A stretch of DNA of 64,000 nucleotides from Paraburkholderia fungorum (GCF_900099835.1 NZ_FNKP01000001.1:1488001-1552000); one strand, 5' to 3'. Shown: positions 45,000 to 54,660, numbered from the stretch's first letter. A program made the numbers and translations. Notes: generated by a model not told the origin, from the letters alone.

Positions 45000-46247
45000 A
45001 TGAGCATTACGGTAATCAGCGGCGGCAACGTACTCGATCTGGCCCGGGGTATCTTGCTGGAACATCATCATGTCGTGATAGAAAACGGTCATATCGTCGA
45101 AGTCACCGACCGTCCCGTCGATCTGCCGAACGCACGCGTGATCGACGCGCGCGGCAAGACGGTGATGCCGGGTCTGATCGACTGTCACGTCCATGTGCTG
45201 GCTTCGCGCGCGAACCTCGGTGTGAATGCGGCGCAGCCGAATATTCTGACCGCGATTCGCGCGTTGCCGATTCTCAAGGCAATGGTCGGCCGCGGTTTCA
45301 CCAGCGTGCGCGACGCGGGCGGCGCGGATTGGGGTTTGACGCAGGCGCTCGAAAGCGGGCTGATTCCCGGCCCGCGAATTTTCCCGTCGGGCAAGGCGCT
45401 GTCGCAAACCGGTGGTCACGGCGATTTCCGGCCGCGCGGCGATGTGCTCGAACCGTGTTCGTGCGCGTTCCGCGCGGGCGCGATTGCGCGCGTGGTCGAC
45501 GGCGTGGATGCGGTGCGTCTCGCCGTGCGCGAAGAGATCCAGAAGGGCGCGACGCAAATCAAGATCATGGCGTCGGGCGGCGTGGCGTCGCCCACCGATC
45601 CGATCAGCAACACGCAGTATTCCGAGGACGAAATTCGCGCGATCGTCGCCGAAGCCGAAGCGGCCAATACGTACGTGATGGCGCATGCGTACACGGGACG
45701 CGCGATTTCGCGCGCGATCCGCTGTGGCGTGCGCACCATCGAACACGGCAATCTGGTCGATGCGGAAGCCGCGAAACTGATGCATGAGCACGGCGCATTC
45801 GTCGTACCGACGCTGGTCACGTACGACGCACTCGCTAAACATGGTGCTGATTACGGGCTGCCCGCCGACTCGATCGCGAAGATCGAAACGGTGCGGCAGG
45901 CCGGCCGCGATTCGCTGGAAATCTACGCGGACGCGGGGGTGCCGATGGGTTTCGGTTCCGACCTGCTCGGAGAAATGCACACGTTCCAGAGCGACGAACT
46001 GCGCATTCGGGCTGACGTCCTCGGCAATCTGGAAGCGCTGCGTTCGGCCACCACGATTGCCGCGGATATCGTCAATCTGAAGGGCAAGCTCGGCGTGATC
46101 GAGGCGGGCGCGATTGCCGACGTGCTGGTGGTGGATGGCGATCCCCTCAAAGACATCGGCGTGCTGACCGGTCAGGGCGAGCGTGTGACTTATGTATTGC
46201 AGCGAGGCGAAGTCGTGAGCGAGCGGGGCACGGTCGCGTCACGTTGA
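45000..46247 (+). CDS. Metal-dependent amidohydrolase (prolidase/imidazolonepropionase-like)
   Basis: A 415-residue TIM-barrel amidohydrolase. Metal ligands are H63 and H65 (DCHVHV), K188 (IKIMASGG), the His in VMAHAYTG, the His in TIEHGNLV, and the Asp in GFGSDLLG. The composite-barrel N and C ends (GKTVMPG and GAIADVLVVDGDPL) fit the Xaa-Pro/Xaa-Arg dipeptidase-like group. The substrate is a cyclic or peptide amide, unidentified. An AGGAAG ribosome binding site precedes the ATG. Neighbouring MHS permease and LysR genes suggest a small catabolic cluster. Confidence 0.87.
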   Translation: MSITVISGGNVLDLARGILLEHHHVVIENGHIVEVTDRPVDLPNARVIDARGKTVMPGLIDCHVHVLASRANLGVNAAQPNILTAIRALPILKAMVGRGFTSVRDAGGADWGLTQALESGLIPGPRIFPSGKALSQTGGHGDFRPRGDVLEPCSCAFRAGAIARVVDGVDAVRLAVREEIQKGATQIKIMASGGVASPTDPISNTQYSEDEIRAIVAEAEAANTYVMAHAYTGRAISRAIRCGVRTIEHGNLVDAEAAKLMHEHGAFVVPTLVTYDALAKHGADYGLPADSIAKIETVRQAGRDSLEIYADAGVPMGFGSDLLGEMHTFQSDELRIRADVLGNLEALRSATTIAADIVNLKGKLGVIEAGAIADVLVVDGDPLKDIGVLTGQGERVTYVLQRGEVVSERGTVASR

Positions 46248-46333
46248 AGGCTTCAATGGCGCAAGCCGTTACGCGACCAATAACGCAAACAACTTCGCAC
46301 TAAAAATACCGTAGCGTTTCGCACAGGTGTCGT

Positions 46334-47245
46334 TCACGCCTGCGCGACGCTCGCGCGCCACGCGCTCCAGCGCACCGTCGCCATAATCGACGCAGCGACA
46401 ATCAGCGCACCGCCGAGCCATGCGCTCACCGAAATCCTTTCCCCCAGCCAGATGCAGGCGAACAGCGCACCAAACGCCGGTTCGCTGCCCATCAACAACG
46501 ACACGCGTGTCGGACTGCTGCGTTTGATCGCGAAGTTCTGTGCGAAAAACGCGAACAGCGTGCAAGCCAGCACGAGATAAGCGACATAGCCCCAGAACGA
46601 CGCGTGTCCCGCCAATGTCGGCAGCGCCTGCAGCTGGTGCGGCGCGAACACGCACGCGGCCGCCAGGCTCCCCGATGCGACGACACCCGCTTGCACCGCA
46701 GTCACCGTCAAAGGCGGCAACGCCGAATCGCGCATCACGCGTTTGGTCACGCACACGGTCAACGCGCGCAGCAATGCGGCGAGCAGAATCAGCGCGTCGC
46801 CGGGATTCAGGCTCAGTGAACCGTCGCCGGCCAGCAGCCATGCGCCGAGCAACGACACCGCGACCGCCGCCCACTCGACCCGGCTGGGCCGGCGCTTGAG
46901 CATTTGCCATTCGACCAGCGGCGTCAGCACCACGCACAGGCTGATCAGAAACGCGGCGTTGGCGGCGCGCGTCAGCAGAATGCCGAAGGTTTCGCACAGA
47001 AAGATGCCGAGCAGCAGAACGCCGGCAATCAGCACGCCGCGCAGTGTGCGGGCGTCGGCGGCGCGCAGGTGGCGCAGCGCGGGCGACAGGATGGCGAAGG
47101 TGATGCCGAAGCGCAGTGCCAGCAGCCCCAGCACCGGATAAAACACCAACGCGCTTTTGACGACGCCATAACTCGTGCCCCACACGACGGCAACCGCGAG
47201 CAGCATCAGATCGGAGAGAAAAAGCAGGCGTTCCTGTTTCGGCAT
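46334..47245 (-). CDS. EamA/DMT-family transporter
   Basis: A 303-residue ten-helix transporter. The first repeat begins LLAVAVVWGTSYGVVKSAL, and the second ends with a PAFGALFACIWLGERIS motif typical of EamA. The ATG at 47245 (MPKQERLLFL) is preferred; 31 upstream codons include promoter sequence. It is divergent from a LysR gene 125 bases away that is its likely regulator. Confidence 0.86.
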   Translation of the reverse strand: MPKQERLLFLSDLMLLAVAVVWGTSYGVVKSALVFYPVLGLLALRFGITFAILSPALRHLRAADARTLRGVLIAGVLLLGIFLCETFGILLTRAANAAFLISLCVVLTPLVEWQMLKRRPSRVEWAAVAVSLLGAWLLAGDGSLSLNPGDALILLAALLRALTVCVTKRVMRDSALPPLTVTAVQAGVVASGSLAAACVFAPHQLQALPTLAGHASFWGYVAYLVLACTLFAFFAQNFAIKRSSPTRVSLLMGSEPAFGALFACIWLGERISVSAWLGGALIVAASIMATVRWSAWRASVAQA

Positions 47246-47369
47246 GACAAACCTCGTGCAATAAAGCACGTATTGTCGAATGATGCAGGGGAGATGATAA
47301 TCGGGTCGTTGCGCACAGCGTTTATGTCGCAAATGCATTAATCATTCGCGCGTTCTCAAGGCTGCCACG

Positions 47370-48299
47370 ATGACCCCTGCCGAGCTTTTCGACTTGCTGC
47401 CCGATATGGCGGTGTTTGCGCGCGTAGTCGAGGCGGGCAATTTTTCGGTGGCGGCGCGTCAGTTGGGCAGCACGCCGTCCACGGTCAGCCGTCAGATCAA
47501 GCGGCTCGAAGACGCGCTCGCTACGCGTCTGCTCGAACGATCCACCCGCACCGTGCGCGTGACCGAATCCGGCGCACAGGTGGTGAGATTCTGTCGCGAC
47601 ATGGTCGGCGCGGCGTCGGCTGCCGTCGATGCCGCCGGACAACTGTCGGGCCGCGCGCAAGGCAAGGTGAGCCTCAGTGCGCCGACGCAATTCGCGAGGG
47701 CGGTGATTCATCCGCTGATTGCGGGCTTTTTGCGCGCTTATGAAGAGGTCGATCTGCAACTGCTTTTCACCGATCACGACGTCGACCCGCTGGCCGATGA
47801 CGTCGATCTGGTGATCCGTCTGACCGAGCATCCGCCGCAAGGCTTGGCTGGGCGCCGGTTGGGCGCGGTGCACTGGCTGCTGGTGGCGTCGCCCGCTTAT
47901 CTGCTTGAGCGCGGCACGCCCGCGCATCCACGCGATCTGCTGACACACGCATGCATCTATCTCGGCGAAACTGCCGACGACAACCGTTGGCGCTTTCGTC
48001 GCGGCACGGAAACGCACAGCGTCGATGTGAAAGGGCGCTATATCGCCAATCACGCCGGGGCGAGGCTCGAAGCCGCGCTGCAGGATTTCGGTATCGCAAA
48101 CGTTCCGGAGTTCGCCGCCGAAGCCGCGTTGCAGAGCGGCGAACTGGTGCAGGTGCTGCCGGACTGGCGGCTCGATGCGCGCGCGTATGTCGGGTCCGTC
48201 TGGCTGCTTTATCCGCCGAACCGTTTTTTGCCGCCAAAGGTGAGGGCGTTGATCGACTATCTGGTCGAGCACATTGACGTCGCCGACAATGCGGAATAA
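47370..48299 (+). CDS. LysR-family regulator divergent from an EamA gene
   Basis: A 309-residue LTTR. The HTH region has AVFARVVEAGNFSVAARQLG (after LLPDM) and STPSTVSRQIKRLE, then LLERSTRTVRVTESG. The effector domain begins GKVSLSAPTQFARAVI. It is of the CrgA/PecT-like branch. It probably controls the divergent EamA exporter. Confidence 0.88.
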   Translation: MTPAELFDLLPDMAVFARVVEAGNFSVAARQLGSTPSTVSRQIKRLEDALATRLLERSTRTVRVTESGAQVVRFCRDMVGAASAAVDAAGQLSGRAQGKVSLSAPTQFARAVIHPLIAGFLRAYEEVDLQLLFTDHDVDPLADDVDLVIRLTEHPPQGLAGRRLGAVHWLLVASPAYLLERGTPAHPRDLLTHACIYLGETADDNRWRFRRGTETHSVDVKGRYIANHAGARLEAALQDFGIANVPEFAAEAALQSGELVQVLPDWRLDARAYVGSVWLLYPPNRFLPPKVRALIDYLVEHIDVADNAE

Positions 48300-48316
48300 A
48301 CGCGCATCGCGCGATC

Positions 48317-48346
48317 CGATTTCGATTTTCGATTTTCGATTTTCGA
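48317..48346 (+). repeat. Short 7-base tandem repeat
   Basis: CGATTTT is repeated three times without interruption (48323-48343). It is preceded by a CGATTT unit one base short and followed by CGA. It lies in the non-coding gap 18 bases after the LysR stop. Its A/T-richness contrasts with the surroundings. Confidence 0.9.
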
Positions 48347-48427
48347 ATCACGAAACGAACGTGGAATCGCCTGAGCGATCCATGACTGAATGCAACGCAC
48401 GTCAAAACGAGCACGAGGAGAACCAGC

Positions 48428-49504
48428 ATGACCCTGCGCGAAACCGGCCCGGTTGCGGCGACTGTCTATCGCGGCGAATCGATTGAAAACTCGCATCTCG
48501 CGCATGTCGCGGTCGTCGATGCGAAGGGGCGTCTGCTGTATTCATTCGGCGACCCGTCGCGGATGACGTTGGCCCGCTCCGCAGCGAAGCCCGCCCAGGC
48601 GCTCGCGGTGCTGGAAACCGGCGCGCTCGAACGCTTCGGTTTCGACGAGGCCGATCTCGCGTTGATGTGCGCGTCGCATAGCAGCGAGCCGCGTCATATC
48701 GACCGGACGCGCAGCATGCTTGCCAAGGCGCGGGCGAGCGAAGACGATTTGCGTTGCGGCGGCCATCCGCCGTTGTCCGATGCGGTGTATATCGACTGGC
48801 TCAAGCGCGACTTCAAGCCGGGAGCGGTGTGCAGCAACTGCTCCGGCAAGCACGCCGGCATGCTTGCCGGAGCGCGTTCCATCGGCGCGGCGATCGGCGG
48901 TTATGAGCGACCCGAGCATCCGTTGCAGGTCCGCGTGAAGCACACGGTCGCCGACGTGTGCGATCTGCCGGACGACGCGGTTCAATGGGCCATCGACGGT
49001 TGCAATCTGCCGACACCGGCGTTTCCGCTGGACCGGCTTGCGCGCCTGTTTGCGAAGCTGGCGGCGTCGCAGGACGAGGTGGCGGACGGTAGTTCATCGG
49101 CCACGTCCCGCACGCAGGCGCTCGCACGGATCTATCGCGCGATGACGGCGTATCCTGAACTGGTGGGCGGCGAGGGCCGTTTCTGTACCGAGTTGATGCA
49201 GGCATTCGACGGCGCGCTGGTCGGCAAGGTTGGCGCGGACGGCAGTTACGCGATTGGCGTGCGGGCGTCGCCGCAAACCGCTGCGTTGGGATCGGACGGC
49301 GCGCTGGGTATCGCGGTAAAAGTCGAAGATGGCAATGTGAGCGTGCTGTACGCGGTAGCCGCCGAACTGCTTGCGCTGCTCGACATCGGAACAGCGGAAC
49401 AACGCGCGAAACTCGACGCTTTTCGCGCGCCGAAGCGGCTCAATACGATGGGTGTGGAAACGGGTCGGCTAGCTTTTTCGGTCGAACTCGAGCGGGCGCA
49501 ATAA
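48428..49504 (+). CDS. L-asparaginase, Rhizobium-type (asparaginase II family)
   Basis: A 358-residue protein of the class containing Rhizobium etli asparaginase. The Ser-Lys pair is S51 and K54 (LARSAAKPAQAL). LMCASHSSEPRH and CSNCSGKHAGML are hallmarks, the latter with likely Zn-binding Cys. It hydrolyses asparagine to aspartate and ammonia in the cytoplasm. AGGAGAA precedes the ATG. It is not related to the E. coli AnsA/B fold. Confidence 0.9.
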   Translation: MTLRETGPVAATVYRGESIENSHLAHVAVVDAKGRLLYSFGDPSRMTLARSAAKPAQALAVLETGALERFGFDEADLALMCASHSSEPRHIDRTRSMLAKARASEDDLRCGGHPPLSDAVYIDWLKRDFKPGAVCSNCSGKHAGMLAGARSIGAAIGGYERPEHPLQVRVKHTVADVCDLPDDAVQWAIDGCNLPTPAFPLDRLARLFAKLAASQDEVADGSSSATSRTQALARIYRAMTAYPELVGGEGRFCTELMQAFDGALVGKVGADGSYAIGVRASPQTAALGSDGALGIAVKVEDGNVSVLYAVAAELLALLDIGTAEQRAKLDAFRAPKRLNTMGVETGRLAFSVELERAQ

Positions 49505-49525
49505 TCGCGTCGTGATACCGTTTTC

Positions 49526-49553
49526 GCAGCGATTGTCCGTAGGCAATCGCTGC
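49526..49553. terminator. Bidirectional hairpin between asparaginase and cheV genes
   Basis: GCAGCGATTG (49526-49535) and CAATCGCTGC (49544-49553) form a perfect 10-bp stem with an 8-base loop between two convergent genes. A T4 tract lies on the left; a terminating T run is weak on both sides. Confidence 0.55.
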
Positions 49554-49586
49554 ATCTGCAACACGCTCTAACGCCACTCCCGCCTG

Positions 49587-50561
49587 CTACGCAGCAACTG
49601 CCGATGGCGCAGCCCCCAGCGCATGGCGGATCGCATCGGCCAGTTCGGCGGCGGCGAACTTCGCCACATACCCGTTCGCGCCCGCATTCTTCACATGCGC
49701 CTCGTTCGCCGCGCCCGTCAGCGACGAATGGATGATCACCGGAATATCGCGTGTGCGTTCATCTGCCTTGATCTGACGCGTCAGCATGAAGCCGTCCATT
49801 TCGGGCATCTCGAGATCGGTCAGCACCAGCGCAATCGTGTCTTTCGCGCGGGTGCCGTTCGACTGCGCTTCGCGGGCGACCTGCTGCAGCGTATTCCAGG
49901 CTTCTTCGCCGGTCTTGGTCATCACGTAATCCGCGCCGATCGCGCTCAGCGCCTGCTCGATCAGCTTGCGCGCGAAGCCGGAATCGTCGGCGGCGAGAAT
50001 CTTGGCGCCCCGGCGAATTCCCAGCGCCTCGCCGACCGAGGTCGGGTCCACGCTCGGATGCTGCGACGGAAACACATCGCGCAACACCTGCTCGACGTCG
50101 ATCACCTGGGCGAGCCGCGAATCGCCCGTGTTGCCGTCGATCCGCGCAATGCTGGTGACGAGATTGCCGCCCGCCGCGCCCTCGGCCGACAGCACCTGAT
50201 TCCACTCCAGCCGCACGATGTCGTCCACTTCCTCGACCGCGAACGCCTGGGTCGAGCGCGCGAATTCGGTGACCAGCAGGATGTTCAACCCGCGCGTCGG
50301 CTCGCAGCCCATCAGGCGCGGCAAGTCGATCACGGGGATGATCTGCCCGCGAATATCGACCGCGCCCATCACGAACGGCGACGATCCGGCGATCGGCGTG
50401 ACGGCCGGCATCGTCGAGATTTCACGCACCTTGAAAACGTTGATGCCGTACAGCTCGTGCGCGTCGCTGCCGGGCACGGAGCCGAGCCGATACAGCAACA
50501 GCTCGAATTTATTCGAACTGGTCAGGTTGCTGCGTTCGTTCGCACGATTTTCTTCCGACAT
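49587..50561 (-). CDS. cheV: Chemotaxis coupling protein CheV
   Basis: A 324-residue fusion of a CheW domain (residues about 20-165: YGINVFKVREI, MGAVDIRGQIIPVIDLP) and a response-regulator receiver (188-310: ILAADDSGFARKLI, phosphoacceptor D249 in LVLTDLEMPEMDGF, VIIHSSLTG). CheV couples chemoreceptors to CheA and tunes adaptation by phosphorylation. It is isolated from other che genes in this window. Confidence 0.93.
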   Translation of the reverse strand: MSEENRANERSNLTSSNKFELLLYRLGSVPGSDAHELYGINVFKVREISTMPAVTPIAGSSPFVMGAVDIRGQIIPVIDLPRLMGCEPTRGLNILLVTEFARSTQAFAVEEVDDIVRLEWNQVLSAEGAAGGNLVTSIARIDGNTGDSRLAQVIDVEQVLRDVFPSQHPSVDPTSVGEALGIRRGAKILAADDSGFARKLIEQALSAIGADYVMTKTGEEAWNTLQQVAREAQSNGTRAKDTIALVLTDLEMPEMDGFMLTRQIKADERTRDIPVIIHSSLTGAANEAHVKNAGANGYVAKFAAAELADAIRHALGAAPSAVAA

Positions 50562-50960
50562 CGACTCTCTCCACGATTCACGATTGCTTTGCTTGATGGC
50601 CTGCCTGCGATGGCCTGGGGTATTGCGCTCTGCTTATTGCGCGCCATGGATGCGTTGCGTTCAGCCCTGGCGCGAGGCTTACCTCTCGGTTATCGGCGGC
50701 GCTGCCGAAAAATTCAGCGATTTTCGTGCGGATTCGATCGACTGGACGGCACGTCTTCGCGGGTATTGATATGAAGGTTACCTAAGGTTACAGAAGCGAC
50801 AGCAGCGTTTCACCTGCACCGGGAAGCGCCTCCTAGAATCGACGGCGATCAAAGCGTGGCGTCAATCACGAACCGAAAGCTTTCTGCAAGCATGATGTGC
50901 AGAGCGGGTTCAAGGCGCACACGTATCACTGTCGTTTCGCTTCCACCTCAAGGAGAACAT
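50562..50960. other. Intergenic region upstream of the DUF4142 gene
   Basis: No gene was recognised in these 399 bases between divergent genes. AAGGTTACC near 50773 is followed directly by TAAGGTTAC, a short direct repeat of unknown meaning. Confidence 0.4.
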
Positions 50961-51512
50961 ATGATCCGCCTGCCTCTCGCCACTTTCACCAGCGCCTGTC
51001 TTCTGGTTGTCGCCACGGCGGCCAGCGCTCAAACCGGTGCGCCGGCCGCCGCCGACGCGGGCCGTCTGCATGCCGCCGACCAGGCGTTCATCGCCGACGG
51101 CACGCAGGGCGTCGCGACGCAGCGCGATGCCGCGCGTATCGCCACCTCGCGTTCCACCGACCGTGACGTGAAGGCGTTCGCCGAACGCGTGTCGACCGAC
51201 AACGCGAAAATCTCCGACGCGTTGCGCGCCGCAAGCCCGCGCGGCGTCGACGTGCCGAAGAACGATCCCGACGCAGCCGTGCTCGCGAGCATCAACAATC
51301 TGCGTGGCGCCGATTTCGACAAGACGTATATCGAACAGGTCGCGCTGGCGGGCGAGCAGAAGACGCTGTCGGCATTCCAGGCGGAAATTGCGTCGGGTCG
51401 CGACGACCAGTTGAAGGCCGCCGCGCAGAAGGCGCTGCCGACGATCCAGCAGCACTACGCGATGGCGCAGGATCTGGCCAAGCGTAAGCATCTGTCCACG
51501 ACGGCGCAGTAA
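50961..51512 (+). CDS. Exported DUF4142 protein
   Basis: A 183-residue protein with a signal peptide cut after ASA near residue 23. It has the DUF4142 four-helix pattern: ADQAFIADGTQGVATQRDAA near the start, SRSTDRDVKAFAERVSTDN in the middle, then QKALPTIQQHYAMAQDLAK. It is predicted to be periplasmic, ferritin-like in fold; function is unknown. CAAGGAGA is 5 bases before the ATG. Confidence 0.86.
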   Translation: MIRLPLATFTSACLLVVATAASAQTGAPAAADAGRLHAADQAFIADGTQGVATQRDAARIATSRSTDRDVKAFAERVSTDNAKISDALRAASPRGVDVPKNDPDAAVLASINNLRGADFDKTYIEQVALAGEQKTLSAFQAEIASGRDDQLKAAAQKALPTIQQHYAMAQDLAKRKHLSTTAQ

Positions 51513-51556
51513 AGCGGGGCGCTTCACGTTTTAACGTTTGCGCTTCATACTTTTCA

Positions 51557-51584
51557 CGCGCGTCACGTTGTGGCGTGACGCGCG
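51557..51584. terminator. GC-rich hairpin after the DUF4142 gene
   Basis: A perfect 11-bp stem (CGCGCGTCACG with its complement) has a TTGTGG loop, 44 bases after the stop. No T run follows. Confidence 0.5.
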
Positions 51585-51756
51585 GCTTCTCGCGGTTCCT
51601 CACTGCTCTCGCGGCAGGTCAAGTGCGGGCTTTTCGGCGATAATCGGCTTCTTCTTTCGGGCCTGCGTTTCAGATACGCGACATGCGCGAATCGCCAGCG
51701 CTGAGCGCCCGAAGCAAACCTGACGTTTTTCACCGCACTCACTCCAAGCTCACCCT

Positions 51757-53466
51757 ATGAGCAAGCCTGCCAATCTGCCGCAACAGTTGGACTACATGCT
51801 CCGGCAAGCCGTCGCGCTTCAACAGAGCGGCGCACATGTCGAAGCCGAAGAACTCTATCGCGAGATTCTCGAACTCAAGCCCCGTCATTTCGATGCGCTG
51901 CAATTGCTCGGTGCGCTGATGCTGCAAAGCGGCCGTCTGCAGGACGGGATCGATCTGCTGAAGAAGGCGCTGGCCGTCAACCCGAAACAGCCCGCGATTC
52001 ACTCGAACCTCGCCTACGCGCTTAACGCATTGCAGCGTTTCAACGAAGGTCTCGTGAGCGCCGATCGCGCGCTGGCGTTGCAACCTAAATTTCTCGATGC
52101 GCTGAACAATCGCGGCAATGCGCAAGCGGGCCTGAACAAGCCGCTCGACGCACTCGGCAGTTTCGATCGCTGCATTGCGCTGTCGCCGGAATTCGCGCCC
52201 GCCTGGAACAATCGCGCGTGCGTGCTGCGCGATCTGGGCCGTCCCGCCGATGCACTCGCCAGTTGCGATCACGCGCTGGCCTTGCAGCCGGGCTATCCCG
52301 ATGCATGGAGCAATCGCGGCAATGCGCTGAGCGATCTGAACCAGCCGCAGGACGCGGAGCGCAGCTACCGGCGCGCGCTCGAACTGGCCCCGGCATTCGC
52401 GGACGCCTGGAACAATCTCGGTCTCACGCAGATCGATCTCAACCAGCATGGCGAAGCGCTGTCGAGTTACGAACGCGCGCTCGCCGTGAATCCCGACGCG
52501 GCGGAAACGCATTGGAACGAGTCACTGTGTCTGCTGCAAATGGGACGCTTCGACACCGGCTGGCGCAAATACGAATGGCGCTGGCAGCGCAACCGGATCA
52601 AGGCGGGCGCGCGCCAGTTTGCGCAGCCGTTGTGGCTCGGCGATTTTCCGCTCGACGGCAAGACGATTCTGCTGCATGCCGAACAGGGGCTCGGCGACAC
52701 GTTGCAGTTTTGCCGTTATGCCGCGATGGTGTCGAAGCTCGGCGCGAAGGTCGTGCTCGAAGTGCCGCACGAATTGATGCGCCTGATGCGTACGCTCGAC
52801 GGCTTCGATCAGTTGATCGAAGCGGGGCAGCCGCTGCCGCCGTTCGATTGCCACTGTCCTTTGCTGAGCTTGCCGCTGGCATTCAGGACCGACGAACACA
52901 GCATTCCATCGGCGACGCCTTATCTATTCGCCGACGCGGATTCCGCACGCCAGTGGCATGACCGGATTCACATGCCCGCCGATAACCGTCTGAAAGTCGG
53001 TCTCGTGTGGGCAGGCGGAAACCGGCCGCATGTCGCGGAATTGCGCAAGAACGATGCACGCCGCTCGATCGCATTCGACCAGTTGGCTCCCATCCTCGAC
53101 CTGCCGGATGTGCGCTTTTTCAGCCTGCAAAAAGGCACGGCGGCGCAACAGCAATTGCTGGCGAGCGAACGGCGCGATCGCGTCGAAGACTACACGCAGC
53201 ACCTCGACGATTTCGCCGATACCGCCGCGCTGGTCGCCAACCTCGATCTGGTCATTTCCGTCGATACGTCCACCGCTCATCTGGCGGGCGCGCTCGACAG
53301 GCCGGTCTGGATCCTGAACCGCTTCGACACCTGCTGGCGCTGGATGCTCGAACGCAGCGACACGCCCTGGTATCCGTCCGCGCGGTTGTTCCGTCAGCCC
53401 GCACTCGGCGATTGGGACAGCGTGCTGCAGCACGCCCGCACTGCGCTCGCCGCGTTAAGCGCATGA
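51757..53466 (+). CDS. TPR protein with glycosyltransferase-like C-terminus
   Basis: A 569-residue protein. Residues about 10-280 are seven or so TPR units (for example AHVEAEELYREILELKPRHF, FLDALNNRGNAQAGLNKPL). Residues 300-569 resemble GT9/OGT-type folds: LLHAEQGLGDTLQFCRYA, VGLVWAGG, and VISVDTSTAHLAGALDRPVW, with a WRWMLERSDTPWYPSARLFR end. The product may modify surface or flagellar glycans, but substrate and activity are not shown. It is a lone gene. Confidence 0.85.
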   Translation: MSKPANLPQQLDYMLRQAVALQQSGAHVEAEELYREILELKPRHFDALQLLGALMLQSGRLQDGIDLLKKALAVNPKQPAIHSNLAYALNALQRFNEGLVSADRALALQPKFLDALNNRGNAQAGLNKPLDALGSFDRCIALSPEFAPAWNNRACVLRDLGRPADALASCDHALALQPGYPDAWSNRGNALSDLNQPQDAERSYRRALELAPAFADAWNNLGLTQIDLNQHGEALSSYERALAVNPDAAETHWNESLCLLQMGRFDTGWRKYEWRWQRNRIKAGARQFAQPLWLGDFPLDGKTILLHAEQGLGDTLQFCRYAAMVSKLGAKVVLEVPHELMRLMRTLDGFDQLIEAGQPLPPFDCHCPLLSLPLAFRTDEHSIPSATPYLFADADSARQWHDRIHMPADNRLKVGLVWAGGNRPHVAELRKNDARRSIAFDQLAPILDLPDVRFFSLQKGTAAQQQLLASERRDRVEDYTQHLDDFADTAALVANLDLVISVDTSTAHLAGALDRPVWILNRFDTCWRWMLERSDTPWYPSARLFRQPALGDWDSVLQHARTALAALSA

Positions 53467-53572
53467 CCGTCTGACAAGGTGGCGTCAACCTGCGCGCCTG
53501 CCGACGCATTTACGCAGACACGCGTAGACTGAACGTCCGTTTTATCGACGGCTATGCCACGGAGAATCATCA

Positions 53573-54598
53573 ATGGAATACAGACATCTGGGTGCATCCG
53601 GTTTCAAGGTGCCGGTACTGAGTTTCGGTACGGGCACGTTTGGCGGTAAGGGCGAATTTTTCGAGGCGTGGGGCGCGACCGATGTTGCCGAAGCGCGTCG
53701 TCTGATCGACATCTGCTTCGACTCGGGCGTCACGATGTTCGACAGCGCGGACATTTATTCGGGCGGCGCGTCCGAGTCGGTGCTGGGCGAAGCGCTGAAG
53801 GGCAAGCGCGACAAGGCGATTATTTCCACCAAGGCCACCTTCCGTTTCGACGATGGTCCGAACAGCGTCGGCTCGTCGCGTTTCCATCTGACCCAGGCGG
53901 TCGACGCCGCGCTCAAGCGGCTGCAAACCGATTACATCGACCTGTTCCAGTTGCACGGCTTCGACGCGAAAACGCCGATCGCCGAAGTCATGTCGACACT
54001 CGACGATCTCGTGCGCGCGGGCAAGATCCGCTACACGGGCGTGTCGAATTTCTCGGGCTGGCATCTGATGAAATCGCAGGATGTCGCGGACCGTTATGGC
54101 TATCCGCGCTACGTCGCGAATCAGACCTACTACTCGCTGGTCGGCCGCGATTACGAGTGGGAACTGATGCCGCTCGGCGTCGATCAGGGGGTGGGCGCAG
54201 TGGTGTGGAGTCCGCTCGGCTGGGGGCGTCTGACGGGCAAGATCAAGCGCGGCCAGCCGCTGCCGGATTCGAGCCGTCTGCATAAAACCGCCGACATGGG
54301 GCCGCCGGTGCCCGACGAATATCTGTTCCGCGTACTCGATGCGATCGACGAAATCGCGGCGGAAACCGGCAAGACGGTCCCGCAAATCGCGTTGAACTGG
54401 CTGCTGCAGCGGCCGACGGTATCGACGGTGCTGATCGGCGCGCGCAATGAGGAACAACTGCGGCAGAACCTCGGCGCGGTCGGCTGGAATCTGACGCCGG
54501 AGCAGGTCGCGAAGCTGGATGCGGCGAGCGCGGTGCGACCGGCTTACCCGTACTGGCATCAGGAAGGTTTTGCGGAGCGCAATCCGAAGGCGGTTTAA
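53573..54598 (+). CDS. Aldo/keto reductase, YajO-like
   Basis: A 341-residue AKR. The tetrad Asp and Tyr are in MFDSADIYSGG, Lys in IISTKATFRF, and His in LFQLHGFDAKTP. NADPH-binding ends with TVLIGARNEEQLRQNLGAV. It belongs to the AKR11/12-type branch with a wide aldehyde range. GGAGA precedes the ATG. Two tandem stem-loops follow the stop directly. Confidence 0.88.
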   Translation: MEYRHLGASGFKVPVLSFGTGTFGGKGEFFEAWGATDVAEARRLIDICFDSGVTMFDSADIYSGGASESVLGEALKGKRDKAIISTKATFRFDDGPNSVGSSRFHLTQAVDAALKRLQTDYIDLFQLHGFDAKTPIAEVMSTLDDLVRAGKIRYTGVSNFSGWHLMKSQDVADRYGYPRYVANQTYYSLVGRDYEWELMPLGVDQGVGAVVWSPLGWGRLTGKIKRGQPLPDSSRLHKTADMGPPVPDEYLFRVLDAIDEIAAETGKTVPQIALNWLLQRPTVSTVLIGARNEEQLRQNLGAVGWNLTPEQVAKLDAASAVRPAYPYWHQEGFAERNPKAV

Positions 54599-54600
54599 CC

Positions 54601-54660
54601 GCGCTTTCGTGCGGCGCGTGCTGCACGAAAGCGCCGGGCTGCCAGGTCGGGCAGCCCGGC
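54601..54660 (+). terminator. Two tandem perfect stem-loops after the reductase gene
   Basis: The first has 12-bp arms (54601-54612 with 54623-54634, GCGCTTTCGTGC). The second has 11-bp arms (54633-54643 with 54650-54660, GCCGGGCTGCC). No T run follows either, so this may be a termination or mRNA-stability structure. Confidence 0.6.

Noticed and set aside
48317..48346. Phase-variation repeat
   Set aside because: The 7-base repeat has only three full units and lies outside any gene, so a switching role is not supported.
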